A DNA stretch of 64,000 nt from Guptibacillus hwajinpoensis (GTDB taxonomy: Bacteria > Bacillota > Bacilli > Bacillales > Guptibacillaceae). The DNA lies in NCBI RefSeq assembly GCF_005144865.1, contig NZ_SWFM01000001.1:1302001-1366000 (forward strand). Direction: 5' to 3'. Of this stretch, positions 1 to 8,302 are shown in pieces. Both the position numbers and the translations under genes were made by a program. Under the pieces are notes generated by a model. That model was given only the letters and a program-made list of their open reading frames with translations, made no database searches and was not told where the DNA came from. How positions within the stretch are numbered: the first letter of the stretch is position 1; each line of letters starts with the position of its first letter.

Positions 1-153
1 AAGTGCAAACTGCGTTCGTTCAAGCTTCTCTATATCAGCTGGATCTTTTGGATCAAGCTTTTCGTCTAGATCATTAACTTGGGACTGTAGCTTTTCTAAT
101 GATTCGTATACGCTATGATATAGCGATTCGATTGGCTCACTCGCCTTACTCAT
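1..153 (-). CDS. N-terminal part of a hypothetical protein, cut by window edge
   Basis: Reading leftwards from the ATG at 153, an open frame of 51 codons runs off the start of the window. The visible residues are hydrophilic and helix-prone (start MSKASEPIESLYHS, then a Leu/Lys/Glu/Asp-rich stretch), with no signal peptide or membrane segment, suggesting a small cytosolic coiled-coil or alpha-helical protein. A GGAATG purine stretch lies upstream of the start. I do not recognise the family and the C-terminus is missing, so no function is given. Confidence 0.6.
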   Translation of the reverse strand, partial: MSKASEPIESLYHSVYESLEKLQSQVNDLDEKLDPKDPADIEKLERTQFAL

Positions 154-219
154 CACACATCATTCCTTCATTCCATTTGACATTGCTCCTATTATATCAA
201 ATGGACGTACAAGGGGACA

Positions 220-1809
220 TTACGAAATGATTCCAATTGGTGAAAGTAAGATATAAATAACAATCATTGCTACTGAAGCTGCTATTCCAACTGGGTAAAG
301 GAGCTTCCATGGTGACATATCCACCTTCGCATTTTGTTCAAGTACAAAATCTGTATCACGAGGCGCAATTTTACCAATCACTAACATCAGAATCGTACAG
401 GCTACAAACAAGATTCCAAGTATGTGTAGGAAGTGGATCCCTGTATCCCAAACGAGCTGTGTCATAGCGTAAGTTGAGATAAACACAAACAGCGCAATTT
501 TCGCTGCAATTGAAGGAACTCGTTTTGTTAAGTAACCAACAATTAGAATTGTAAAGATTGGAACGTTATAAAATCCATTTACTATTTGCAAGTATTGAAA
601 GAAGCCTTGAGGTACCTTATCGATCAGTGGTGCGATACACATTGCGAATAGAGCAAGAATGATACCTACAAACTTTCCTTTTCGAACAACCACCCGATCA
701 GGTGCTTTCGGATTAAAATATGGCTTATAGATGTTTAATGCAATCAACGTAACAGATGAATTGAGCGCTGAATTAAAGGATGAAAGAATCGCACCAAACA
801 GAACTGCTGCGAAAAACCCAACAAGAGGCTTCGGCAATACTTCCGTCACGAGTCTTGGGTAAGCATCTGTTGGCTCAAGACCCGGCCCAAACATGTTATA
901 AGCGATAATCCCCGGCAGGATAAGGAAGACTGGTCCAAGCAACTTCAAAAACGCTGCAATCAGTACGCCCTTCTGTCCTTCCTTTAAGTTCTTAGCTGCA
1001 ATAGCACGCTGCATAATATGCTGCGCTGTTCCCCAGTAGAATAAGTTAACGAGAAGCATTCCTGTGAACATGGTACCAAAAGGCACAGGGCTATTCTCAT
1101 CTCCAACCGAATTTAGCTTCTCAGGAGAGTTTTCTACGATCGTATTGAATCCACCGAAGATTGATCCATCACCAAGAACATACAATCCGATAATCGGAAT
1201 CATTAATCCACCAATAAGCAAGCCAATTCCATTTATCGTATCGGATACGGCTACAGCTTTCAGCCCACCGAAAATCGCGTAAATTGCTCCAATAATTCCA
1301 ATTGCAAACACCGTAACATACAAACTAGCAATTCGACCTAACCCTAGCATTTCAGGGATATCGAACAATCCATTCATGGCAACCGCACCAGAATACAGAA
1401 TTGGAGGAAGCAAGTTGAAAACGTACCCAAAAAGAAATAGAATGGTAACAATTTGCTTCGTTCCAAAATCATACCGTTCTTCTAGAAAATCAGGAATCGT
1501 TGTAATTCCACCCTTAAGATAACGGGGAAGCAAGAAGAAAGCGACAATTACTAACGAAATGGCTGAACCAACTTCCCAACCCATAACAGCGATCGTATCG
1601 GAATACCCTTGAGCATTTAAACCAACTAACTGCTCTGTTGATAGATTCGTCAGCATCAGCGAACCAGCAATGACCCATGCACCTAGACTTCTTCCTCCAA
1701 GAAAATAACCGTCCTGTGTTTCTAAATTTTCTTTTCTCGTAAACAGATAGGAGATTAATGCCACCATACCTGTAAAGAATAAAAATGACCCGATTGTAAA
1801 TATATTCAT
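220..1809 (-). CDS. Sodium/solute symporter of the SSS family, probably sugar-type (YidK/SglT-like)
   Basis: A 529-residue integral membrane protein with about 14 hydrophobic segments spread over its length. The N-terminal region with FLGGRSLGAWVIAGSLMLTN and the following STEQLVGLNAQGY is typical of SSS sodium/solute symporters, and the later NSALNSSVTLIALNIYKPY stretch fits the sodium-site region of the sugar branch. It should import a sugar or related solute with Na+ across the cytoplasmic membrane. The substrate cannot be read from sequence. It is monocistronic, and two cre-like sites upstream suggest catabolite repression, which fits a sugar carrier. An AAAGGAGAGG ribosome site precedes the ATG. 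Confidence 0.85.
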   Translation of the reverse strand: MNIFTIGSFLFFTGMVALISYLFTRKENLETQDGYFLGGRSLGAWVIAGSLMLTNLSTEQLVGLNAQGYSDTIAVMGWEVGSAISLVIVAFFLLPRYLKGGITTIPDFLEERYDFGTKQIVTILFLFGYVFNLLPPILYSGAVAMNGLFDIPEMLGLGRIASLYVTVFAIGIIGAIYAIFGGLKAVAVSDTINGIGLLIGGLMIPIIGLYVLGDGSIFGGFNTIVENSPEKLNSVGDENSPVPFGTMFTGMLLVNLFYWGTAQHIMQRAIAAKNLKEGQKGVLIAAFLKLLGPVFLILPGIIAYNMFGPGLEPTDAYPRLVTEVLPKPLVGFFAAVLFGAILSSFNSALNSSVTLIALNIYKPYFNPKAPDRVVVRKGKFVGIILALFAMCIAPLIDKVPQGFFQYLQIVNGFYNVPIFTILIVGYLTKRVPSIAAKIALFVFISTYAMTQLVWDTGIHFLHILGILFVACTILMLVIGKIAPRDTDFVLEQNAKVDMSPWKLLYPVGIAASVAMIVIYILLSPIGIIS

Positions 1810-1825
1810 CGCTGCCTCTCCTTTT

Positions 1826-1839
1826 TGTAAGCGGAATCA
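1826..1839 (-). promoter_or_regulatory. cre-like CcpA operator overlapping the leader of the symporter gene
   Basis: The plus-strand sequence TGTAAGCGGAATCA fits the degenerate cre pattern TGNAANCGNWNNCW at every defined position. It lies 16-30 bases before the start codon, touching the ribosome site, a position where CcpA could act as a roadblock. CcpA control of sugar carriers is well known in Bacillaceae; its use here is inferred. Confidence 0.45.
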
Positions 1840-1899
1840 AAGATTCGTACAAAGCTATGTATGCGTTTTTATTTCTGTGTTTCATTCTATACCGCTATG

Positions 1900-1913
1900 T
1901 GTAAGCGTTTCAA
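1900..1913 (-). promoter_or_regulatory. Second, weaker cre-like site
   Basis: TGTAAGCGTTTCAA matches the cre pattern except at one fixed position (A instead of C near the end). It lies about 90 bases upstream of the symporter start, where the promoter would be expected. Together with the better site at 1826 it supports catabolite control, but alone it is weak. Confidence 0.3.
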
Positions 1914-1964
1914 CGGTAAAAAAATGAGGAATTCTTGCACTTTTTTGCTTTTCTTTATTGTGAA

Positions 1965-2003
1965 AAACAAAAAAGCCGCTTCCCATTAGAGGAATAGCGG
2001 CTT
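1965..2003 (-). terminator. Rho-independent terminator, leftward
   Basis: On the minus strand an AAGCCGCT/AGCGGCTT stem is followed by a run of T. It would stop leftward transcription arriving antisense through the YciI gene, insulating the symporter promoter. Confidence 0.55.
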
Positions 2004-2066
2004 ATTGCAGGAATTCAAAGCGTTAACAAGAAAAAGGTAATATCCCATATATTCTGGAGGTTATTC

Positions 2067-2393
2067 ATGAAACAATTTCTTTATAAACTATCATTAATAC
2101 CAGCGCTTTTGGAAGAAAGCAATTGGACAGAGAAAGAAAACAGCATTGTTGCAGAGCATTTCCATTCACTTCAGCAGCTGTTAAAGAACAACACCCTAAT
2201 TATGGCGGGAAGAACGACGAATGAGGATCGGTCTTCTTTTGGAATAGTTGTCATTCAGGTATCTTCAGAAGACGAAGCCCAAAAGCTCATGAGAAATGAC
2301 CCCGCCGTACGTGATGGGATCATGACAGCCGAGCTATTCCCTTTTCGTGTTGCCCTCTATAACGAAGATTTCACAGTAAAGCAGACGTCATAA
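2067..2393 (+). CDS. YciI-like (YCII-related) domain protein
   Basis: A 108-residue cytosolic protein with the compact ferredoxin-like layout of the YciI family: an N-terminal strand (MKQFLYKLSLIPA), a helix containing the EHFHSLQQLL segment, a glycine turn (MAGRT), and the DEAQKLMRNDPAVRDGIMTAELFPF segment typical of YciI proteins, where a conserved His/Asp pair is thought to be catalytic. The reaction is unknown for most members. A GGAGG ribosome site stands 7 bases before the ATG. It is convergent with the GNAT gene and shares a terminator hairpin with it. Confidence 0.75.
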   Translation: MKQFLYKLSLIPALLEESNWTEKENSIVAEHFHSLQQLLKNNTLIMAGRTTNEDRSSFGIVVIQVSSEDEAQKLMRNDPAVRDGIMTAELFPFRVALYNEDFTVKQTS

Positions 2394-2406
2394 CGTCTGC
2401 TTTACT
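2375..2406. terminator. Shared convergent terminator hairpin containing both stop codons
   Basis: A perfect 14-bp stem (AGTAAAGCAGACGT with ACGTCTGCTTTACT) and 4-base loop sit exactly at the junction of the two convergent genes. The TAA of the rightward gene is in the loop and first stem base, and the stop of the leftward gene is at the far stem edge. Runs of A/T flank it. Confidence 0.6.
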
Positions 2407-2902
2407 AAAAAAATTGCACCATATGCTCTTCATCAAGAAATGTCCCTTTAACATATAATGATTTCTCTTCGATCAGAATCGTTTTAAATCCGAAGCTTTT
2501 GTACAACGATTTTGCTCGTTCATTCGTCGTTACAACTGACACACTCAACTTCAATAAACCATCCAAACTTTTCGCATAATCTAGCACGTGAGATAGGAGA
2601 TCACGTCCGACCCCTTTACCTCGTTGCTCTGGCGTTACATAAACAGCGAAAAGATCTGCTTTATGGCGAACTTTCATGCCACTCCCTCTTACCAACGTCA
2701 CAACTCCTACGAGAGTGTTATCGACAAAAGCACCAAACGTGAATCCAGACTTCATGTTCCTAGCTGTTTGTTCAACCGGATTATCCCTCTGTATCGCCTC
2801 TTCGTAGCTTGCTGCATACGCTTCTGGATTCTTCTTTAATGCTTCTAACCTTAGCTCATAATATGCTTCTGCATCCTCTGCAGTCAGTCGTCTAATTTCC
2901 AT
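2405..2902 (-). CDS. GNAT family N-acetyltransferase
   Basis: A 165-residue single-domain acetyltransferase. The acetyl-CoA loop is visible as VTPEQRGKGVGRDLL (around residues 89-103), preceded by the strand LFAVYV and followed by the NERAKSLYKSFGF segment of motif B. It transfers an acetyl group from acetyl-CoA to an amine; the substrate is not predictable. It ends in the shared hairpin with the YciI gene and lies 19 bases downstream of the esterase gene, so the two are probably cotranscribed. Confidence 0.85.
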   Translation of the reverse strand: MEIRRLTAEDAEAYYELRLEALKKNPEAYAASYEEAIQRDNPVEQTARNMKSGFTFGAFVDNTLVGVVTLVRGSGMKVRHKADLFAVYVTPEQRGKGVGRDLLSHVLDYAKSLDGLLKLSVSVVTTNERAKSLYKSFGFKTILIEEKSLYVKGTFLDEEHMVQFF

Positions 2903-2921
2903 CGTTCTCTCCCTCTTTCCG

Positions 2922-3662
2922 CTATCTACTTAATTTCTTTATAAACGCTTTACACTTCTCAGCAATTTCTCCTTTATCATGATCAAGCGTTGCCACATGA
3001 TAACTATCAGTCAGTTCAATGATCTCTTTATCCTCAGATGAAATTCCTTCATAGATTCTCTCTGTATTTTCTGGTGGCACAACATGATCCTCTAGTGATT
3101 TAAAAAGTAACGCTGGCATCTTAATTGAACCGAGTTCATTCTGAGTTAAATCAATTAACTGAAGGATTTCCTGGATTGATTTCATCGGCGTTTTTTCGTA
3201 AGCCAGTTCCTCTACACCCTCTGCCTTTATATCTGAGCCAATCGCATCAAGAAAACGAGGCTCTACTTTCCCACGCATTTGTTCAAGCTCCGGCAAGTCA
3301 ATGGCAGCATTTATCGGCATAATTCCTTTCACTTCAGGGTGCTGCTCTGCTAAATACAACGTCAGGGTTCCCCCCATCGAAAGACCAGTGATAAAGATTT
3401 GTTCACATCGCTCATTTAGCCACTGATACCCTTCTTCCACGGATTGAATCCATTCTTTGTATGTACTTTGTTCCATGTCTTCATAATGCGTACCGTGGCC
3501 TTTTAATCGAGGTCCACACACCGTATATCCTTCAGATGCCAATTCCTCACCAAGCCCCCGCATGCTCTGTGTTGAACCAGTAAACCCATGAAGAACTAGT
3601 ACCCCAATCTGATTTCCCTCCATATGAAACGGTTCTGCGCCTTTATGTATATGATTACTCAT
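2922..3662 (-). CDS. Alpha/beta-hydrolase, carboxylesterase (Est30-like)
   Basis: A 246-residue cytosolic hydrolase, the usual size of Est30-type carboxylesterases and monoacylglycerol lipases of Bacillaceae. It shows the oxyanion HGFTGS near residue 25, the nucleophile elbow GLSMGG (Ser near 94), an acid residue in SLEDHVVPP and the catalytic His in DSYHVATLDHD near the C-terminus. It should hydrolyse short to medium chain esters. It is first in a probable two-gene unit with the downstream acetyltransferase. Confidence 0.85.
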   Translation of the reverse strand: MSNHIHKGAEPFHMEGNQIGVLVLHGFTGSTQSMRGLGEELASEGYTVCGPRLKGHGTHYEDMEQSTYKEWIQSVEEGYQWLNERCEQIFITGLSMGGTLTLYLAEQHPEVKGIMPINAAIDLPELEQMRGKVEPRFLDAIGSDIKAEGVEELAYEKTPMKSIQEILQLIDLTQNELGSIKMPALLFKSLEDHVVPPENTERIYEGISSEDKEIIELTDSYHVATLDHDKGEIAEKCKAFIKKLSR

Positions 3663-3738
3663 CTAAACCTCTCCATTCCCAAAATAACATTAGATATAAA
3701 GCAACACAGTCCTTTTTTACCCAATGTGTTCATAGATG

Positions 3739-3768
3739 TTTACATCCCTCATAACGGTGGAACATATT
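3739..3768 (+). promoter_or_regulatory. Possible sigma-A promoter of the Fbp-like gene
   Basis: TTTACA at 3739 and CATATT at 3763 are separated by 18 bases and lie about 33 bases ahead of the start codon. The -10 matches only four of six positions. No convincing Fur box was seen around it. Confidence 0.3.
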
Positions 3769-3800
3769 ACCTGGATATAACTAACAGGAGGAATTTTACA

Positions 3801-3962
3801 ATGGAAAATCTAAGAACAACTGACAGAATGGCGAACCAACAGAAACAATCTTTCATTCACCGTCTATTGGACCGTGGCATTTATAGATTAAAAGACAAAC
3901 AGCTATACGAATGCACGATTGAAGAGCTACAAGCACTAATGGGTCAAGTCGATATGAAATAA
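3801..3962 (+). CDS. Small basic protein resembling Fur-regulated basic protein FbpA
   Basis: A 53-residue basic protein starting at the ATG 8 bases after AGGAGG. The core SFIHRLLDRGIYRLKDKQLY followed by ECTIEELQ resembles the FbpA-type small basic proteins of Bacillus (pattern LI..LI..GIYK..DRQLYELTL.EL). In B. subtilis, Fbp proteins are iron-starvation peptides thought to help the FsrA small RNA. I could not find a Fur operator upstream, so iron control here is unproven. A strong terminator follows directly, so it is a single-gene unit. Confidence 0.6.
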   Translation: MENLRTTDRMANQQKQSFIHRLLDRGIYRLKDKQLYECTIEELQALMGQVDMK

Positions 3963-3964
3963 TA

Positions 3965-4001
3965 CCTCCACAGGACTTACATCCTCTGGAGGGTTTTTTT
4001 T
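3965..4001 (+). terminator. Rho-independent terminator after the Fbp-like gene
   Basis: CCTCCA and AGGA pair with TCCT and TGGAGG across a single C/C mismatch, followed by eight T. The stop codon of the convergent hydrolase gene falls inside its loop, so the hairpin serves both genes. Confidence 0.85.
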
Positions 4002-4849
4002 GATAGTAAGAAGGTTTGGATGTCACCAAGAAGCAAAGGGTCACTCCAATGCACATAGTGACCGCTCTCGACAGAACGGAACGCGATAGGAAAGGTTGTT
4101 TTCTTTAACTTTTGAACATGCTTCCTAGTTCTTCGTTCTTCCTTACGATCGATATCTTCAAACGTTGCATAGGCTAGATAGGTTGGTACATTCAGTTGTT
4201 CCAATAGCTTCATCTGATTCAAATTATATAGTCCGAACATCAGATTAAGAGAATCGCCTGACATGCTCACCTGATCTCTTATTGCCAACCGAACATACTC
4301 TGTTTTCTCGATAGATACTGCCCCACAAAACGCATCAACCTTATCTTCAAGCCCTCTCTTACTTATACTAAAGAATCCCGCAACTCTCTCAGTAAAAGGT
4401 TTCCCAATTGCCTGAGCCATTGCATTTATTAGTGGAAAAGCAAATGCAAACGGTCCGAATTCAGATAGAGGAACTCTAGGGAATGGTTTATGTCCTTGAT
4501 CGAGAAGGACTAACTTAATTACGCGATCGGGATAATGCGCTGCAAAACTAAGAGCTATCGCACCGCCAAGGGAATGTCCTATCATTACCGCTCGGTTAAT
4601 CTTTCTCGCATCAAGATAATCCTTAACCCAATTTGCCATATCAAGCGCTGTTACTCGCTCTTCTAGACCTGATCCTCTCCCCATACCTGGTAGGTCAAGC
4701 ATGTGAGTTTCATAGTCTTCTTTTAAATGGTGTGCGATATTCATTCCCTCATTACCTAGAAAACCACCAGCTGGTAGAAAAATCAGTGGATCTCCCTGTC
4801 CTATTCGCTCAACGTAATAGTCATATTGAAGTATTTCTCCCTCAGCCAT
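3977..4849 (-). CDS. Alpha/beta-hydrolase
   Basis: A 290-residue hydrolase starting at the ATG that follows AAAGGAAG, giving MAEGEILQYDYYVERIGQG. The frame is open further upstream but lacks a ribosome site there. The fold is shown by the HG-like FLPAGGFLG loop, DLPGMGRG, and the nucleophile elbow GHSLGGAIALS; the catalytic His is in VESGHYVHWSDP near the C-terminus. The start overlaps the stop of the upstream acetyltransferase by eight bases, so the pair is translationally coupled. Substrate unknown. Confidence 0.8.
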   Translation of the reverse strand: MAEGEILQYDYYVERIGQGDPLIFLPAGGFLGNEGMNIAHHLKEDYETHMLDLPGMGRGSGLEERVTALDMANWVKDYLDARKINRAVMIGHSLGGAIALSFAAHYPDRVIKLVLLDQGHKPFPRVPLSEFGPFAFAFPLINAMAQAIGKPFTERVAGFFSISKRGLEDKVDAFCGAVSIEKTEYVRLAIRDQVSMSGDSLNLMFGLYNLNQMKLLEQLNVPTYLAYATFEDIDRKEERRTRKHVQKLKKTTFPIAFRSVESGHYVHWSDPLLLGDIQTFLLSKKTLQRM

Positions 4850-5402
4850 CGTGCTTCCTTTTCCAATCCTCAGCAAGCATACTGTATACAACGTGATCAT
4901 AGAACTCTTCATTTACTAGCTCAATTTGTCGTAGTATTCCTTCTTCATGAAAACCTAGACGCTCAGGGATAGCACGGCTTTTTTTGTTACCAGATGCAGC
5001 ACGAATTTCTATTCGATTAAGCCCAATGTCACTAAAACCATACGTAACAATGGCCCGACAAGCCTCTGTTATGATTCCCTTTTTTTGATTTTTTTCACTT
5101 AGCCAGTATCCGATCGATGCATACTTGTGCGTTCGATTCACCTCATTAAAGCCGACCGTTCCTACGAGCTCATCTTGATAAATGATCGCCAGTGTTTTTG
5201 GATAACCACCTGTTTCGACCACACCCTTAAATGTGCCCTGAATCCATTCTTTGGACGCTTCAACGTCCGTATTGTAATCCACCCATGCTAGCCACTCTTT
5301 CAAGTGGTCTCGTGATTCTTCAATTAAATGATAGAGTGCTGCTGCATCGTCTACTGTGTACATTCGTAAATAAAGATCTTCATTAACTTGGTATTTAAAC
5401 AT
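4842..5402 (-). CDS. GNAT acetyltransferase of the RimJ/RimL type
   Basis: A 186-residue enzyme with the long RimL-like N-terminus (LYLRMYTVDDAAALYHLIEESRDHLKEWLAWVD), the central strand ASIGYWLSEKNQKKGIITEAC carrying the CoA loop, and the RIEIRAASGNKKSRAIPERLGFHEEGILR segment typical of ribosomal-protein-serine acetyltransferases. It probably acetylates a protein N-terminus or small amine. It overlaps the downstream hydrolase start. Confidence 0.85.
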   Translation of the reverse strand: MFKYQVNEDLYLRMYTVDDAAALYHLIEESRDHLKEWLAWVDYNTDVEASKEWIQGTFKGVVETGGYPKTLAIIYQDELVGTVGFNEVNRTHKYASIGYWLSEKNQKKGIITEACRAIVTYGFSDIGLNRIEIRAASGNKKSRAIPERLGFHEEGILRQIELVNEEFYDHVVYSMLAEDWKRKHDG

Positions 5403-5443
5403 GGGGCCGTTCCTCTCTCTTCCTTTGATGACTGAATAATTTC

Positions 5444-5971
5444 TTATGTAGTTAACCTTCTTTTAATTAATCGAATTTGGCCTCGATGACTAATTTCATC
5501 TTCCATCACGTGAAACCATTTAAAATAATGATTTGCTCGTTCATCCCAGCCAAACGGCGTAACACCTTCGAGCCAGTCGTCATCCTTCTTGCGAAATTCA
5601 TCACGTGTTTCAGCACGAACGAGACTGAGTTCACTCCAATAATAATCGAGGTCATGACCATGTACTTCGCGCTTCGCCTTCTCATCAAGATTAAGTCCAA
5701 CACTAAGCTCGTTCCATTCGGCATCGTTCATCTCACGCTCTTGGAACGTCATAATTTGAAAAGCCTTTTCAGTTGCCGCCATATGCTGGAGTAGCATCCC
5801 TATCGAATTACCTTTGTCGTCAAGTTTGAAATCAAGCTGTTCAATCGTTAATCCTTTTATCTCATCCTCTGTTGTATGTCTCACATAATCCATCATCGAA
5901 ATTAGCCTGCCTATTTCAGGTGTGAATCCTTCTTTCTCACCTATTAAACAAAGGCTATGGTCATTCTTCAT
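5444..5971 (-). CDS. DinB family protein
   Basis: A 175-residue four-helix protein. Histidines suited to the DinB metal triad are in GMLLQHMAATEKAF, in FKWFHVMEDE and in EISHRGQIRLIKR; the last is the family hallmark. DinB-like proteins of Bacillaceae are thiol-transferase or damage-inducible proteins of mostly unknown role. The gene lies 41 bases upstream of the acetyltransferase gene and may lead that transcript. Confidence 0.75.
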   Translation of the reverse strand: MKNDHSLCLIGEKEGFTPEIGRLISMMDYVRHTTEDEIKGLTIEQLDFKLDDKGNSIGMLLQHMAATEKAFQIMTFQEREMNDAEWNELSVGLNLDEKAKREVHGHDLDYYWSELSLVRAETRDEFRKKDDDWLEGVTPFGWDERANHYFKWFHVMEDEISHRGQIRLIKRRLTT

Positions 5972-6050
5972 GAAACATCCGCCTTTCTTATCCTTTTTTA
6001 TCCATCCTTTACTACTTTCTTTTTTTGACTAATGAATTCCTCTTCGATTA

Positions 6051-6096
6051 CAAAAAAAGGTCCCTACATCGTCAATACGAATGAGTAGGGACCTTT
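6051..6096 (-). terminator. Terminator of the PBP3-type gene, leftward
   Basis: AAAGGTCCCTAC pairs with GTAGGGACCTTT (12 bp), with a run of T on the minus strand. It lies 130 bases past the pbpC stop, with the 20-bp repeat array in between, so the array is part of the 3' untranslated RNA. Confidence 0.75.
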
Positions 6097-6103
6097 CTCG
6101 GGA

Positions 6104-6197
6104 TTTAGACAATAAAATCCGATTTTGGACAATATAATTGATTTTTGGCTAATAAATCCGCATTTTGGACAATAAACCTGATTTCCACATCAATAAC
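6104..6197. repeat. Array of five 20-bp-phased repeats, family A (TTTGGACAATAAA-like)
   Basis: Units of the form TTTGGACAATAWA recur with their CAATAA or equivalent at 6110, 6130, 6150 and 6170 (exactly 20 bases apart) and a degenerate fifth at 6191. Between cores the sequence is AT-rich and variable. A second array with the same core and spacing is at 59641-59734. The function is unknown. Confidence 0.8.
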
Positions 6198-6224
6198 CAC
6201 CACAACAAAGCTCATCACACCCGC

Positions 6225-8237
6225 TTATGGCTGCATATCTCTGAAAACCTTCTTCACTTTGCCTGTAATATCGTGACTTGATGCGTTTTCAACCATCATT
6301 GCGATGAGTAAGTCTTTACGATCCGTGTTATACGCAACGAACAAACCGTTTTCCTGTCCGGTTTCTTCACCCGCTCCTTTTAACTCAGCAGTTCCAGTTT
6401 TCCCTGCAATCGAGATTCCTTTCACAACCGGGTCATGTGCGGTTCCTTCAGGACTCGAAACTACTTTTGAAAGTGCATCATTCACAACTGATGCAACCTC
6501 AGGAGAAACTACCTCCACTGTTTGAGGAGAATCTTCATCCATTTTGAGCGTTGGTTTAATCATTTTCCCTTCATTTGCAAACGTTGTATACGTCATTGCC
6601 AGGTGATAAGGAGAAATCTGTAGCTGTCCCTGACCATAGCCAGAGTCTGCTAACAGAATTCCGCTACCTAACTCTTTGTTCGAAACTGAAGAGTTCTCCG
6701 TAGGGAATGGAAAGTCAACATCTTGACCAATCAGAAATGACTCAAGTCCTTTTTGAAACTTATCCGCACCAAGATCAAGCGCTTTTCGTGCAAAGTAAAT
6801 ATTATCTGAGTGAATCAGAGCTTCTTCAAGAGTAACTTCAGGATCAGCCGGCTTCACTCGTGTAACGCTATATCCGCCCCAGCTAGAGTCCTTCTGCCAT
6901 TTTAACCCGTCAATTTCTTCCTTCGCCTTCGGATCTAAATCGCCATCCTGCAGCGCAATTGCAGCCGTTAGGGGTTTAACGGTTGAACCTGGTGAATACG
7001 TCTTATTAAACTTCGCAGCAAAAGGTTGATTCTTATCACCCGCGAGCGCTGCATACTCCCCCTCATCAAATCCAAGAGTAAAATCGTTAGGGTTATAAGA
7101 AGGAGAACTTGTTAAAGCAAGCGTCTCACCAGTTGTTGGATGTAGAGCAACAGCTGTACCAGGTTCACCGTCAAGTTGTTTATAAAGCATCTCCTGTACG
7201 GTCGAATCAATCGTCACCTGGATGTTCTCGCCATCCACTTTCGGTTTACTTGCAATCTCTTTATCTGATTCCGAATCTGTTCCTTTTATTGCAATTGTCC
7301 AGCCAGTTTCCCCATGTAGCTTCTCTTCGTATACTTGTTCTAGCCCAGCTACACCAATTTTCTCGTAACTTGAGTACCCTTTTGCAGCATATTCTTCTAA
7401 ATCCTCTTTCTGTAGATTGCGAATATAGCCGGTTAAGTGTGCGGCGCTCTCACCGAATGGGTAAATCCGCTCGGTCTTTTCACTAACCATCACGCCTGTA
7501 ATATTCTTTGCTTCCTTTACAAGCTCTTTCTCTGATTTCATCACACTTTTAATGGGAACAAATTGTGTAGGATCCGTCTGTACCCAGCTCTGGTTTAAAT
7601 CTTTTTCCAAATCCTCGACACTAACTTTCAGTACTTCACTTAACTCTGAAAGGATCTTGTCCTTATCTGATTCGATTTTCTCTGGAACCACACCGATCTC
7701 GTTGACAGCCCCATTAACTGCGAGGTCTGCACTATTTCGATCCGTTATCTCACCACGAGTTGGAACGGCAGAATTAATGCTCACTTCTTCTCCTTCTTTT
7801 AATTCCTTAAAAATAAAAGAGGGATTCCAGTTCACACCGTAAGTTTCTGAATCCTCTTCTTCAGTAAGCACAAGCGTTGCCTCGTTTTCAAAAGCGACTT
7901 CTCCAGCTAGCGTCTGCATAGATACAGAGAATGGAAAACTCACTTCTCCTTCTTCATTTGGTTCAGGCTCTTCTTCAGGTTTCTTGAACGTTACCTTTAA
8001 ATCCCGTGCCTCGACATCTTTATAAATGGTTTTGTACCGCTCAACAAATTCTTCTTTCGAAATCGACTTCTGTGTAGCAGGAGATAATTGATCATACATA
8101 CTACTAAACTCCTGTTTATTCCAGTTCTTAACATATGTATCAAACGCATCAATCGCTGATGGGGGACTAGAACAACCAGCCAGAAGCAAGATGAAAAGCC
8201 CCGTTACTAAGAATGATCTAAAATTCAAAATGAGCAT
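6225..8237 (-). CDS. pbpC: Penicillin-binding transpeptidase lipoprotein (PBP3/MecA-type)
   Basis: A 670-residue class B penicillin-binding protein. The N-terminus has a lipoprotein signal ending LLLAGC. Next come an NTF2-like MecA N-terminal domain (about 25-150), a PBP dimer domain (about 160-330) and the transpeptidase domain with active-site S418TVK, SDN near 477 and KTGT at about 613. It cross-links peptidoglycan outside the membrane. Length and lipobox match B. subtilis PbpC. The ribosome site GAGGGG is only one or two bases from the ATG used here; a TTG three codons downstream (8228) is better spaced and would leave the signal peptide intact. Confidence 0.9.
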   Translation of the reverse strand: MLILNFRSFLVTGLFILLLAGCSSPPSAIDAFDTYVKNWNKQEFSSMYDQLSPATQKSISKEEFVERYKTIYKDVEARDLKVTFKKPEEEPEPNEEGEVSFPFSVSMQTLAGEVAFENEATLVLTEEEDSETYGVNWNPSFIFKELKEGEEVSINSAVPTRGEITDRNSADLAVNGAVNEIGVVPEKIESDKDKILSELSEVLKVSVEDLEKDLNQSWVQTDPTQFVPIKSVMKSEKELVKEAKNITGVMVSEKTERIYPFGESAAHLTGYIRNLQKEDLEEYAAKGYSSYEKIGVAGLEQVYEEKLHGETGWTIAIKGTDSESDKEIASKPKVDGENIQVTIDSTVQEMLYKQLDGEPGTAVALHPTTGETLALTSSPSYNPNDFTLGFDEGEYAALAGDKNQPFAAKFNKTYSPGSTVKPLTAAIALQDGDLDPKAKEEIDGLKWQKDSSWGGYSVTRVKPADPEVTLEEALIHSDNIYFARKALDLGADKFQKGLESFLIGQDVDFPFPTENSSVSNKELGSGILLADSGYGQGQLQISPYHLAMTYTTFANEGKMIKPTLKMDEDSPQTVEVVSPEVASVVNDALSKVVSSPEGTAHDPVVKGISIAGKTGTAELKGAGEETGQENGLFVAYNTDRKDLLIAMMVENASSHDITGKVKKVFRDMQP

Positions 8238-8302
8238 TCCCCTCTATTCCTTTATTTTCCTATAGTATAAAAGAACTTGCTACGAGAAAAAAGAGTTAAG
8301 TC

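Noticed and set aside
3661..3800. Fur box before the Fbp-like gene
   Set aside because: No sequence close to the GATAAT inverted repeats of Fur boxes was found, although the gene product suggests iron control.
6104..6197. 20-bp arrays as CRISPR
   Set aside because: Cores are only ~10-13 bases, spacers are shorter than the cores, the units are degenerate, and no cas genes are present.
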